The position numbers were made by a program, and so were the translations under genes. Positions 55,489 to 64,000 of a stretch of 64,000 nucleotides of DNA are shown piece after piece (the stretch's first letter is position 1; every line of letters starts with the position of its first letter). Under the pieces are notes generated by a model, which worked only from the letters and a program-made list of their open reading frames with translations, was not told the origin of the DNA and made no database searches. The DNA comes from Bin87 sp026710825. GTDB taxonomy: Bacteria; Chloroflexota; Dehalococcoidia; Lucifugimonadales; UBA3495. Where the stretch lies: NCBI GenBank assembly GCA_965232815.1, contig OZ247427.1, positions 2,294,001 through 2,358,000 on the forward strand. The letters are read 5' to 3'.

Positions 55489-58400
55489 GTGATAACTGCA
55501 CTGAAGGATATATTTCATCCACCCCATCCCAAACTCGCGATACCACTCACAATTGTCATCGCAATCGCGCTGCTCAGCACGGTCTCGTTCGACTCGGCCG
55601 ACGCATCGTTCAACATACCTCGCTCCGGAATCGACATCTCCGGACCGCTGGGGACCACCGGGACGCCCGAAGGAGTGTGGTCCGATGGTTCCACCATCTG
55701 GGTGGTGGACAATGCCAACGGCAAACTCGTCGCTTTCAGCCTGTCCAACGGGGATCACCTGGCAGACAAGGACATCGCGTTGCACAGCAGCAACGGCAAA
55801 CCCCGGGGTATCTGGTCCAACAACTACACGATTTGGGTATCGGACTGGGACGACACCAAGCTCTACGCCTACAACCTCAATAACGGCAGCCGCCAGGCGA
55901 ACAAGGACATCGACCTGGCCGGCAGCAATGATGCTCCCCGGGGCATTGCCGGCCAATACAATGCCATCCTGGTCGTCGATAAGGACGACACCTACGTTTA
56001 CGCGTACAGTCAATACGACGGCTCAAGGCGGCGGGACGTGGAATTCGACCTGCACGGTTCCAACGACCACCCTTGGGGTATCTGGATACACGGGTTCGGG
56101 AATGCCTGGGTCAGCGACCTCAACGACGATATGCTGTACGGATACGGCATTTCCACGGGCGATCATGATCCTGCCGCCGACGTGCGACTGCCCGGAAACA
56201 ATCTGAGCGCCAGGGGTATATGGTCCGACGGCGAGACCATGTGGGTTGTGGACGAGGAGGACCAATACCTCTATGGCATCTATTACCGGCACTTCAGACA
56301 CACCAATGACGAAATAGACGTCAGCGCGGTTGATGCTCCACGCGGCATCTGGACCGACGGCGAGACCATGTGGGTCGTGGATGGCGACGCGAGCCCCGAC
56401 CGGAAACTGCTGGCATACCGGCTGTCGGATGGCGCGCGGCAGAGCGGGAAAGACACCGTTCTGAACTCAGCCAACCGCCAGCCGCGCGGCATTTGGTCAA
56501 ACGGGACCAACGTTTGGGTCCATGACTCGGCCGATCACATGATTTACGCCTACGTGTTGGGCAGCAACGACGGTGAGAGGCAGACCGATGTAGAGGTTCA
56601 ACTGCCCCGGGACTTCGACGACCCCAAGGGTATTTGGGGCGAGGGCGGCTTCGTGTGGGTCGCCAGACCCAACACAACCACGCTGACCGCCTTTTCTCTG
56701 GACACCGGGAACTCCGATTCCGATCGCTCCATCGAACTGGACCCGGGCAACCTGAACGCCGGCGGGGTGTGGTCGGACGGCGACACCATCTGGGTGCTGG
56801 ACACCGCGGACGCACACGTTTACGCGTACGATCTCAAATACAGCGACTCGGACTACGACAATGCTCAAATTTATCGCGAGCGGTCAGCGGAATTCCGGCC
56901 GTCGCCGCATAACGAACGCTTCGGCGTCGGTTTCACCGGGCACGACCTGCGATTCTGGGTGGCCGACAATGACGACGATCTGCTGTACGCCTACGCCCGG
57001 CCCAATACGCCGGCGTCCTTCCCGACTTCGACCACTGAACTACAGGTGCATCACACCATTGCCGGCGCAAGCTATGTGGGCACCGTCCCCGCCGCCACCG
57101 ACGATGACGGCGACGCCCTGAGCTACGGTATCGGTGGCTCGGACGTTGGCAAGTTCACCTTCGATCGGCAAACGCGCGAGATATACACCGCAGCAGACGT
57201 TCAGGGCTTTCCGCAGGGCAAAAGGCTCTCGCTCACCGTGTTCGTTTCCGATGGCAAGAGCCGTCTGGACGGCGTTGATCACCGTTCTGACGACGCGATC
57301 GGTATCACCGTCAGGGTGTTGGAAAACTCGGACCCTGCGATAACGACTCCAGACTCCACGTTGTTCACCATCGACGAGAACGTTCCGGGGAGCACCGTCA
57401 TAGGCGAGATCGAAGCCTCGGATCCGGATGGAGACCAGTTGGATTACTCGGTCAAGTTCGACGGTTACAACCTTCACAACAAGCCGTTCAAAATGGACGG
57501 CAACCAGCTCAAAATCAAACGCGCGGGATGGCTCGACTACGAGTATTTCCATAACTACCCGCTCGTAGTGTTCGTGAGTGACGGCAAGGACAACAACGGC
57601 GATCCCGACGACGCGATCGATGACCAGGTCCATTTCACGGTGAAGGTGAGCAACGTCAATGAGCCCGGGTATATCACCATGAACCATGCCCAACCTGATG
57701 TAGGCACGGAGATCGTGGCGAGCCTTCGCGATCCGGACGGCATTTTCGTGTACGGCGTCACCGACGTTGAGTGGGTGGTGGAGAAGAGCGCCAACGCCAG
57801 TTCAGGGCCGTGGACGGAGTTAACCAGCGCGATTACCACAACCCATACGCTCGGGTACACGCCAGTCGCGGCCGACGCAGACCATTATCTGAGGTTCACC
57901 GCCACGTACCAGGACAACCAGGACCGCAGCGTCGACCGGATCGTCCAGGAGGTCTCCGAAAACGCGGTTTCAGCCGTATCCGCTACTAACCACTCTCCGA
58001 CCTTCGATGACGGTTCCGCAACCACTCGGGACGTCGCCGAGGACGCGGCGGGAGGCTCCGAAGTTGGGTCTGCCGTTTCTGCATCCGACTCCGACATGGA
58101 CGACACCCTGACCTACGGACTGGACGGGGCCGACGCCAATGCATTCAGCGTCAACGCCAGCACCGGCCAGATTTCCCTGGGAAGCGACATTGTTTTGGAC
58201 CATGAGACCAGGGACTCTTACTCCGTCACGGTGCAGGTCAGCGACAGCAAGGACGCGGACGGCAACGCGGACACGGCCTGGGACGCTTATATCGCCGTAA
58301 CGATCAACGTGACCAACGTGGATGAAGACGGCGAAGTGACTTTGAGCATGACCGTGCCGGAGGAAAATGTCGAAATATCCGCCACGATGATCGACCCTGA

Positions 58401-59898
58401 TGGCGGCGCTTCCAACCTCTCCTGGCAGTGGCAGCGGGCCGACAGCATTTCCTGCAACACTTCCTGGATGGCCATCAGCGGAGCCACGTCGGATCATTAC
58501 ACTCCCATCGCCGCGGACGTGGGCAAGTTCCTCCGGGCCCAGGTGTCCTACGACGATGCTGCGGGTACCGGAAAGCAGGCGACCAGCGAAGCCAGCGGGG
58601 CGGTGATGCAAGCCTTCAACGGATCCCCGGAATTCGACGAAGGCGCGACCACCATTCGGTCGGTGGACGAAGGCGCTTCCGTCGGCGCTCCGGTGGGCGC
58701 TGCAGTAACGGCCACCGATCCCGACGGCGACGACCTGACCTATTCCATCGCTGATGGCGCGGGTTCCAACTGGTTCGTGATTGACCCGGCCACCGGCGAA
58801 ATCATGGTGTCGACGGGCCAACTGTTGGACTACGAGGCCAGTTCTTCTTTCACCCTGACGGTGCAGGTATCCGACAACAAGGATGCCAGCCACAGCGCGG
58901 ATGGTGTCATCGACGACGCCATCGCCGTGACCGTCAATCTGGTCAACGTTGATGAACCGGGTGTCGTGAGGCTTGATTCGACCGAACCGGAGGTCGGGTC
59001 AGAGATCACGGCATCACTGGAGGATCTCGATGGCAACCTGTCATCCCTCCGGTGGCAATGGTCGCGGTCCGAGGACGGCGCCACCAACTGGGAGGACATC
59101 GCCGGCGCGTCCACGAGCAGCTACACGCCGGATGCCGACGATGAAGGCCTGTACCTTCGTGCGGTGGTGAACTACACGGACGCTGAGGGTTCCGGCAAGA
59201 GCGCCGACGCCACCGCATCCCAGCCGGTGCCCGCGAGCGAGAACGACGGCGTGGTTGATTTGACGAGCACCGAGGACCCGGACGGGTCCCAGGACAGCGA
59301 GCAATCGAACCCGCTGACCTTCTACGAAGCCTGTCGTCAGGACAAGGACGCCGGACTGGTGGTCGATTGCGGCAGGAATGAGTTCGCTGCCTTCCGCATT
59401 CTGGCGGACGGCAGTTACACCATCAGTTGGGCCGAATGGGACGCCGCTCATCCCGGCGTCACCGGCTACGACATCGGTCTGAACGAGTTCATTTACGCCT
59501 TTTACTACCTGGACGGCGATTCGCTGAACTACAACGATTTGGTCGACGTCTACCAGAGTTGTGAGTTCGTCGACGACCGTTGGAACTGTCAGGGCACCCT
59601 GGACAGCAACATCCAGGAGCACATGGACGGTACGCCTTCCGAAGGCCTCATGTTGGCCGAGGGAGTGGATCTGACCGAGTGGACGTCTGCGTTGGAAGCG
59701 CCGGGACGTTGGGTGTCAAACCCGACTTTCTACCGTTGGAGCGGAGACGCAACCGACCCCGACAACGAACCCACGCCGATTACTCTCAGGGTGGAAAAAA
59801 TTGAGATGGATCTCTACCACTTCTGGCCCCAGGGCGGATCCGACGCGAAAGGCGCAATTTTGATCCATGGAGGTAACGGGTTCGGCGATCGCCCCTAG
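55489..59898 (+). CDS. Secreted propeller plus cadherin-repeat protein
   Basis: 1469 residues from GTG 55489, favoured because AGAGGG lies 8 nt upstream. A TTG at 55447 would add 14 residues. A signal peptide (IPLTIVIAIALLSTVSF) ends around ADA. Residues about 40-500 carry roughly ten repeats of 45-50 residues with the core GIWSDGxTxWVVDxxDxxLYAY, a propeller-like array. Next come about five cadherin-type domains (IDENVPGSTVIGEIEASDPD; DYExxxSYxVTVQVSD) mixed with Ig-like WQWQRADS and YTPxAxDxGxFLRA modules, and a C-terminal Fn3-like domain with four cysteines. No sorting signal is seen. Likely extracellular; Asp-rich motifs suggest calcium. Confidence 0.82.
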   Translation: MITALKDIFHPPHPKLAIPLTIVIAIALLSTVSFDSADASFNIPRSGIDISGPLGTTGTPEGVWSDGSTIWVVDNANGKLVAFSLSNGDHLADKDIALHSSNGKPRGIWSNNYTIWVSDWDDTKLYAYNLNNGSRQANKDIDLAGSNDAPRGIAGQYNAILVVDKDDTYVYAYSQYDGSRRRDVEFDLHGSNDHPWGIWIHGFGNAWVSDLNDDMLYGYGISTGDHDPAADVRLPGNNLSARGIWSDGETMWVVDEEDQYLYGIYYRHFRHTNDEIDVSAVDAPRGIWTDGETMWVVDGDASPDRKLLAYRLSDGARQSGKDTVLNSANRQPRGIWSNGTNVWVHDSADHMIYAYVLGSNDGERQTDVEVQLPRDFDDPKGIWGEGGFVWVARPNTTTLTAFSLDTGNSDSDRSIELDPGNLNAGGVWSDGDTIWVLDTADAHVYAYDLKYSDSDYDNAQIYRERSAEFRPSPHNERFGVGFTGHDLRFWVADNDDDLLYAYARPNTPASFPTSTTELQVHHTIAGASYVGTVPAATDDDGDALSYGIGGSDVGKFTFDRQTREIYTAADVQGFPQGKRLSLTVFVSDGKSRLDGVDHRSDDAIGITVRVLENSDPAITTPDSTLFTIDENVPGSTVIGEIEASDPDGDQLDYSVKFDGYNLHNKPFKMDGNQLKIKRAGWLDYEYFHNYPLVVFVSDGKDNNGDPDDAIDDQVHFTVKVSNVNEPGYITMNHAQPDVGTEIVASLRDPDGIFVYGVTDVEWVVEKSANASSGPWTELTSAITTTHTLGYTPVAADADHYLRFTATYQDNQDRSVDRIVQEVSENAVSAVSATNHSPTFDDGSATTRDVAEDAAGGSEVGSAVSASDSDMDDTLTYGLDGADANAFSVNASTGQISLGSDIVLDHETRDSYSVTVQVSDSKDADGNADTAWDAYIAVTINVTNVDEDGEVTLSMTVPEENVEISATMIDPDGGASNLSWQWQRADSISCNTSWMAISGATSDHYTPIAADVGKFLRAQVSYDDAAGTGKQATSEASGAVMQAFNGSPEFDEGATTIRSVDEGASVGAPVGAAVTATDPDGDDLTYSIADGAGSNWFVIDPATGEIMVSTGQLLDYEASSSFTLTVQVSDNKDASHSADGVIDDAIAVTVNLVNVDEPGVVRLDSTEPEVGSEITASLEDLDGNLSSLRWQWSRSEDGATNWEDIAGASTSSYTPDADDEGLYLRAVVNYTDAEGSGKSADATASQPVPASENDGVVDLTSTEDPDGSQDSEQSNPLTFYEACRQDKDAGLVVDCGRNEFAAFRILADGSYTISWAEWDAAHPGVTGYDIGLNEFIYAFYYLDGDSLNYNDLVDVYQSCEFVDDRWNCQGTLDSNIQEHMDGTPSEGLMLAEGVDLTEWTSALEAPGRWVSNPTFYRWSGDATDPDNEPTPITLRVEKIEMDLYHFWPQGGSDAKGAILIHGGNGFGDRP

Positions 59899-60110
59899 CG
59901 ATGCACACCGTTCTCGCGGATGTCGCAGGTTCCAGGCCGGAACCGATCTTGGGACCTGCGTCATACCCCGCAGAGCGAATCGATCCACGGACGACTCATA
60001 AATGCGTCCTGATCAGTCCTATAACCACATCCATTCCCCGAAAATCCATACATACCTACCAGGCCGGCTCCGGCATATTCGAGGGCCGAGCATACACGGA
60101 GTGAACCGCA

Positions 60111-63100
60111 ATGCTGTTCATAAAGACATTGCCGAAACCATCTCACATCACAATCGCCATAGCGCTCACATTCCTGATACTTGCCATGCTCCCGCTTTCC
60201 GGCCACGACACGGCACACGCGTCCGTGCCCAAACCGGACCGGCAGATCGATCTTGGCGTGGGCAATGATAAGCCCGAAGGAGCCTGGTCCAACAACAACA
60301 CCATCTGGGTGGTGTCCGAGGATGACGACAAGCTGTATGCGTACAGCCTGGCGACCGGCGCGCGCCGCGAAGACCGAGACATCGAGCTAAGCGACGGTAA
60401 CAACGATCCGCAGGGTGTCGTGTCGCGCGATTCCATCATGTTCGTCTCCGACTGGGACGACACGAAGCTCTATGCATACCGTCTCAGCGACGGACAACGC
60501 CTGCCCAACCGCGACATCAACCTGGCCGACGCCAACGACGCGCCCCGGGGAATAACGTTCATGAATGAGAACATCTTAGTCGTGGACAAGGACGACAAGA
60601 AGGTCTACGTGTATCGACAAAGCGACGGAGAGCGCCAGCGGAACCTAGAGTTCGACCTTGCCGACAAAAATGACCATCCCTGGGGCATGTGGACCACGAC
60701 CGACACCGTCTGGGTTGCGGATACCAACGATGACTTGGTCTACGCGTATGAGAAACGATCTGTTGGGCAGTTCTACATTAACGGGCCGCTCCAATCAGTG
60801 CCACGCAGGACCCTTCGCCTGCCGCTGGGGAACACAGACGTGCGGGGCATCGCGGGCAAAATCGCGGGCGAGACCATGTGGATTGTCGATGCCGAGGACA
60901 AGAGCATATATGCGATGTACGCCAAGGATTTCCACGTCAGGACGTCCGATATCGAGATCAGCGACGTGGATACTCCCCGGGGAATCTGGACCGACGAGAC
61001 CACGATGTACGTGGTGGACGGGGGCTCCTCGGGCAACCCTGCGTTGCGCGCCTACGACGCGGGCGACGGGTCCCGGGATTTTTCCAGGGATATTACGCTC
61101 AACGATTCATCACTGGATCCCGTGTCCATCTGGTCCGATGGAACGGAACTCTGGGTAATCGGCTCTGCCAACGGAACCCTGAAGGTTTTTGACCCGGAGA
61201 GCGGAGAACCAATCTCGCGCGATTTTCCGATCATCCTGACTGACGACATCGAGGACCCAATCGGCGTGTGGTCCGATGGCGCCACCATGTGGATCGCCGA
61301 CTCGAAAGACCTCAAGGTCTATGCCTACAATTTCCTCAACGGGTTGCGGGACTCCGACAGTGATTTCGACCTTGATCCCGACAATGAGGACCCCGGACAA
61401 ACCTGGTCGGATGGCAGGAACCTGTGGGTCCTGGATACCAGGGACAAGAACGCTTACGCGTACGATCTGGCTACGGGGAATCGAAATCCGGACGTCGAAT
61501 TCAGGCCATCCCCGGCGAACGACGAACTCAGCGGCGGGATAGCGGGCCACCGGACGCTCATCTGGGTAGTGGACACCGCCAGGGACAAGCTTTACGCATA
61601 CCGGAAGGTGAACGCTCCGCCAGAGTTTGATAGCGCCTTCGTCAACTTCGATGTGCATCATTCCATCGCAGGCGGCAGCTTGATCGGACTGCCACCGGAG
61701 GCCACCGACCCGGACGGCGATGACCTGACCTACTCCGTTGAAGGGCAGGACTCGGGTCGGTTCACCGTGGACTCCCAGACCGGGGCGCTGCATACCGCGA
61801 ACCACGCCAGGTTCAGCGAAGGCGAGGAGGTCCACGTCGCCATTACCGTAAAAGATGGCAAGCGGGGACTCAATCACACCGACAACCGCGTGGACGACAC
61901 GCTGATAGCCAACATTAAGGTGCTGCGCAACGCTGAACCCGTGTTCACGACGGTCAATGGATCGATGTTCACGGTGAACGAGGACTTCACCGATGCCCAG
62001 GTCATCGCCCAACTCGGGGTTGAGGACCCGGATGCGGACCCACTCGCCTACGACCTGAGCCTGAGTGGGAGCAACCCGTTCACCATCACCGATGGGGCGA
62101 TCAATCTCCAGCCCGGAAAAAGCCTGGACTACGAGAGGAAGACAACCTACGACCTGACCATTCGCGTGTCGGACAACCTGGACCCGGACGACAACGCGGA
62201 CACTTCGTGGGATGACCAGATCGACGTGACAATACAGGTCAACAACGTTGCGGAGGCGGGCGAAATAACCTTGAGCAACTCACTGCCCGTGGTCGGCGAG
62301 GCTGTAACCGGCACGCTTACGGAACCGGACGGCGTGGACTTCGGGAACAGCAGGCAGATCAACTGGCAGGTGGGCCGGAGCGCCGAGCCCAACGCCACCA
62401 CCTGGGAAGCCGTCGTCAACAGAAACCGCAACACCAAGCTTTTGGAGTACACGCCGGTGGCGGACGACGTGGGGCAATACCTGCGGTTCCGGGCCAGCTA
62501 CTGGGATAACCACGACTCCGATAACCTTCAGGTCACAACCTTCGTCACTGCCAACGCCGTCCTTGCGGAAGCGCCGACCAACCGGGCGCCGAGCTTTAAT
62601 GACGGTTCCGAAACGTCGCGTTCGGTACCGGAAGATGCAACGGGAGGCAGCAACATTGGCGACCCCGTGGCCGCCACCGATCCCGAAAGTGGGTCGCTGA
62701 CCTACGGGATCACCGGCGCGGAGGCCGACTATTTCCAGGTTGACGCATCCACCGGTCAGATCAGCGTGGGCGCAAGCGTGGAATTGGACTTTGAGGACAA
62801 GGACTCCTACGAATTCCAAATGCAGGTGCATGACGGTAAGGACACGGACGGCAACCCTGAATCGGAAATCTCCTGGGACTCGTTCATCAACGTGACCGTG
62901 AGAATAACCAACGTGGAGGAACCGGGAAACGTCGCCACGGATTCCGAGGCTCCGAAGGAAGGCTATGCCCTCACCGCCCGTCTGGACGACCCGGACGGAT
63001 CGGTGTCCAACCTGGTGTGGCAATGGCAGCGGGCGGACAGCAACCCGTCGGACAACTGGACCGAGATCGCCGACGCCACCACGGCGACGTACACACCCGT

Positions 63101-64000
63101 CGAGGCCGATGTCGGCAAGTTCCTGCGCGCGGTCGCCTCCTACGACGATGTCCTGGGCACCGGGCGTTCGGCTGAACACACCGCCGCCAACGCTGTACTG
63201 GATCGCGATGCCAACGCGCCCCCCGAATTCTACGAGGGAGACAGCGCCACCCGGTCTCTGAGCGAGGATGCAACCACCGCAACTTGGGTGGGCGCCGCCG
63301 TCGCGGCCAATGACCCGGAAGGAAACTTCCTCGCCTATTCGTTGGCCACAGGGCCGGACTCGAACCAGTTCCTGCTGGACACTACCGACGGACGGTTGTT
63401 GGTGGTGGACGGGGCCGTTCTGGACTACGAAACCCGGCAATCCCTCGAGGTGGTGTTGCAGGTATCCGACCTCAAGGATGCCGACCACAACTTCGATAGA
63501 TCCGTTGACGACTCCATCACGGTTACCATCAACCTGCTCAACGTGGACGAGGAGGGACTGGTTGACCTGTCATCCACGGAGCCATCGGAGGGTGAGGCGC
63601 TCACGGCCACCCTGACCGACCCGGACGGAAGCCTGAGCGGCATCACCTGGCAATGGGCCCGCGCTTCCATCGATGAAAGCGGATGGACGGATATTACGGG
63701 CGCCACTTCCAGCACCTACACGCCGGTGTCGGACGACGGCGGAATGTTCCTGCGGGCCACGGCGACCTATACCGACGGCGAGGGTTCGGGCAAGTCGGCA
63801 TCGAAGGTGTCCTCCAACACAGTGCAAACGCTGGCCGGCGTCGACACGGCCCTGAAGTCGCTCAGATTCAACAGGATCCCGTTCTCGTTGAACGGAACCA
63901 CGCTGGAATACACCGTCAGCGTGCCCAACTCGGTTTCTCAAGTCAAGGTAAAAACGGCCGCCGCCGCCGATTCAGGGGTTACGGTCGCGATTTCACCCGC
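60111..64000 (+). CDS. Secreted propeller plus cadherin-repeat protein, paralog (partial)
   Basis: Open from ATG 60111 to the window edge (1296 residues, 3' end missing). The order matches the upstream neighbour: a signal peptide (IAIALTFLILAMLPLSG, then AHAS), a propeller of about ten WVVD-type repeats (GAWSNNNTIWVVSEDDDKLY; RGIWTDETTMYVVDGG), then cadherin-type domains and Ig-like modules (WQWQRADSNPSDNWTEI). Near the edge a cadherin-like beta sandwich begins (LKSLRFNRIPFSLNGTTLEY), which the neighbour lacks. GAGTGA is the only ribosome-site-like sequence upstream. It lies 212 bp after 59898, consistent with tandem duplication. Confidence 0.85.
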   Translation, partial: MLFIKTLPKPSHITIAIALTFLILAMLPLSGHDTAHASVPKPDRQIDLGVGNDKPEGAWSNNNTIWVVSEDDDKLYAYSLATGARREDRDIELSDGNNDPQGVVSRDSIMFVSDWDDTKLYAYRLSDGQRLPNRDINLADANDAPRGITFMNENILVVDKDDKKVYVYRQSDGERQRNLEFDLADKNDHPWGMWTTTDTVWVADTNDDLVYAYEKRSVGQFYINGPLQSVPRRTLRLPLGNTDVRGIAGKIAGETMWIVDAEDKSIYAMYAKDFHVRTSDIEISDVDTPRGIWTDETTMYVVDGGSSGNPALRAYDAGDGSRDFSRDITLNDSSLDPVSIWSDGTELWVIGSANGTLKVFDPESGEPISRDFPIILTDDIEDPIGVWSDGATMWIADSKDLKVYAYNFLNGLRDSDSDFDLDPDNEDPGQTWSDGRNLWVLDTRDKNAYAYDLATGNRNPDVEFRPSPANDELSGGIAGHRTLIWVVDTARDKLYAYRKVNAPPEFDSAFVNFDVHHSIAGGSLIGLPPEATDPDGDDLTYSVEGQDSGRFTVDSQTGALHTANHARFSEGEEVHVAITVKDGKRGLNHTDNRVDDTLIANIKVLRNAEPVFTTVNGSMFTVNEDFTDAQVIAQLGVEDPDADPLAYDLSLSGSNPFTITDGAINLQPGKSLDYERKTTYDLTIRVSDNLDPDDNADTSWDDQIDVTIQVNNVAEAGEITLSNSLPVVGEAVTGTLTEPDGVDFGNSRQINWQVGRSAEPNATTWEAVVNRNRNTKLLEYTPVADDVGQYLRFRASYWDNHDSDNLQVTTFVTANAVLAEAPTNRAPSFNDGSETSRSVPEDATGGSNIGDPVAATDPESGSLTYGITGAEADYFQVDASTGQISVGASVELDFEDKDSYEFQMQVHDGKDTDGNPESEISWDSFINVTVRITNVEEPGNVATDSEAPKEGYALTARLDDPDGSVSNLVWQWQRADSNPSDNWTEIADATTATYTPVEADVGKFLRAVASYDDVLGTGRSAEHTAANAVLDRDANAPPEFYEGDSATRSLSEDATTATWVGAAVAANDPEGNFLAYSLATGPDSNQFLLDTTDGRLLVVDGAVLDYETRQSLEVVLQVSDLKDADHNFDRSVDDSITVTINLLNVDEEGLVDLSSTEPSEGEALTATLTDPDGSLSGITWQWARASIDESGWTDITGATSSTYTPVSDDGGMFLRATATYTDGEGSGKSASKVSSNTVQTLAGVDTALKSLRFNRIPFSLNGTTLEYTVSVPNSVSQVKVKTAAAADSGVTVAISP

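Noticed and set aside
62280..63488. 402-codon minus-strand open frame at the window end
   Set aside because: Antisense to the second propeller-cadherin gene; composition mirrors the cadherin repeats.

Overview
The window is a GC-rich chromosomal segment that looks like a member of the Chloroflexota, probably of the Dehalococcoidia or SAR202 type. The pointers are a tmRNA tag that reads GEREFALAA (Dehalococcoides tags also begin GERE), a lone 16S rRNA gene with no 23S beside it, large insertions in RpoB and RpoC, and giant secreted SWM/cadherin-type proteins. The placement is an inference from memory, not a database match.

Positions 1-31473 are mostly housekeeping genes: the end of glnS, gltX, a K+ channel, a metallo-beta-lactamase-fold hydrolase, mtaB with a small HEPN/PaREP1-like gene, an iron-type alcohol dehydrogenase, pyrD, rpoB-rpoC, fumC, a GMC oxidoreductase, gltB-gltD, rsfS, and a compact thiL-tsaE-tsaB-ndk operon. 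Several control sites are readable. rpoBC has a TTGACA-18-TACAAT promoter and a textbook terminator. gltBD and rsfS have back-to-back promoters that share one palindromic -35 hexamer.

Positions 31561-33876 are RNA genes. The 16S rRNA (minus strand) is enclosed by a 35-nt inverted repeat that would form an RNase III-type processing stalk. The divergent ssrA (tmRNA) gene follows.

Positions 33860-37735 are an integration hotspot at the 3' end of ssrA. A roughly 3.1-kb element is bounded by 18-bp direct repeats of the ssrA 3' end and carries a large serine recombinase. A second, decayed recombinase lies just beyond the distal repeat. Both recombinase genes are translated in the same phase through the att core. 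Excision would therefore replace the recombinase C-terminus, now encoded antisense to ssrA, with a tail of about 80 residues that looks like an XRE helix-turn-helix. This integration-dependent tail swap is the most interesting observation in the window.

Positions 37740-64000 are a surface-protein region. It holds a decayed and an almost intact copy of a giant SWM/cadherin-like repeat protein (minus strand, one frameshift), an XRE-type regulator fused to an eight-helix membrane domain, a NarL-type histidine kinase and response regulator, and two tandem paralogous secreted proteins combining a WVVD-type propeller with cadherin repeats; the second runs off the window. The two-component pair and the membrane regulator are plausible controllers of these surface proteins, but only proximity supports that.
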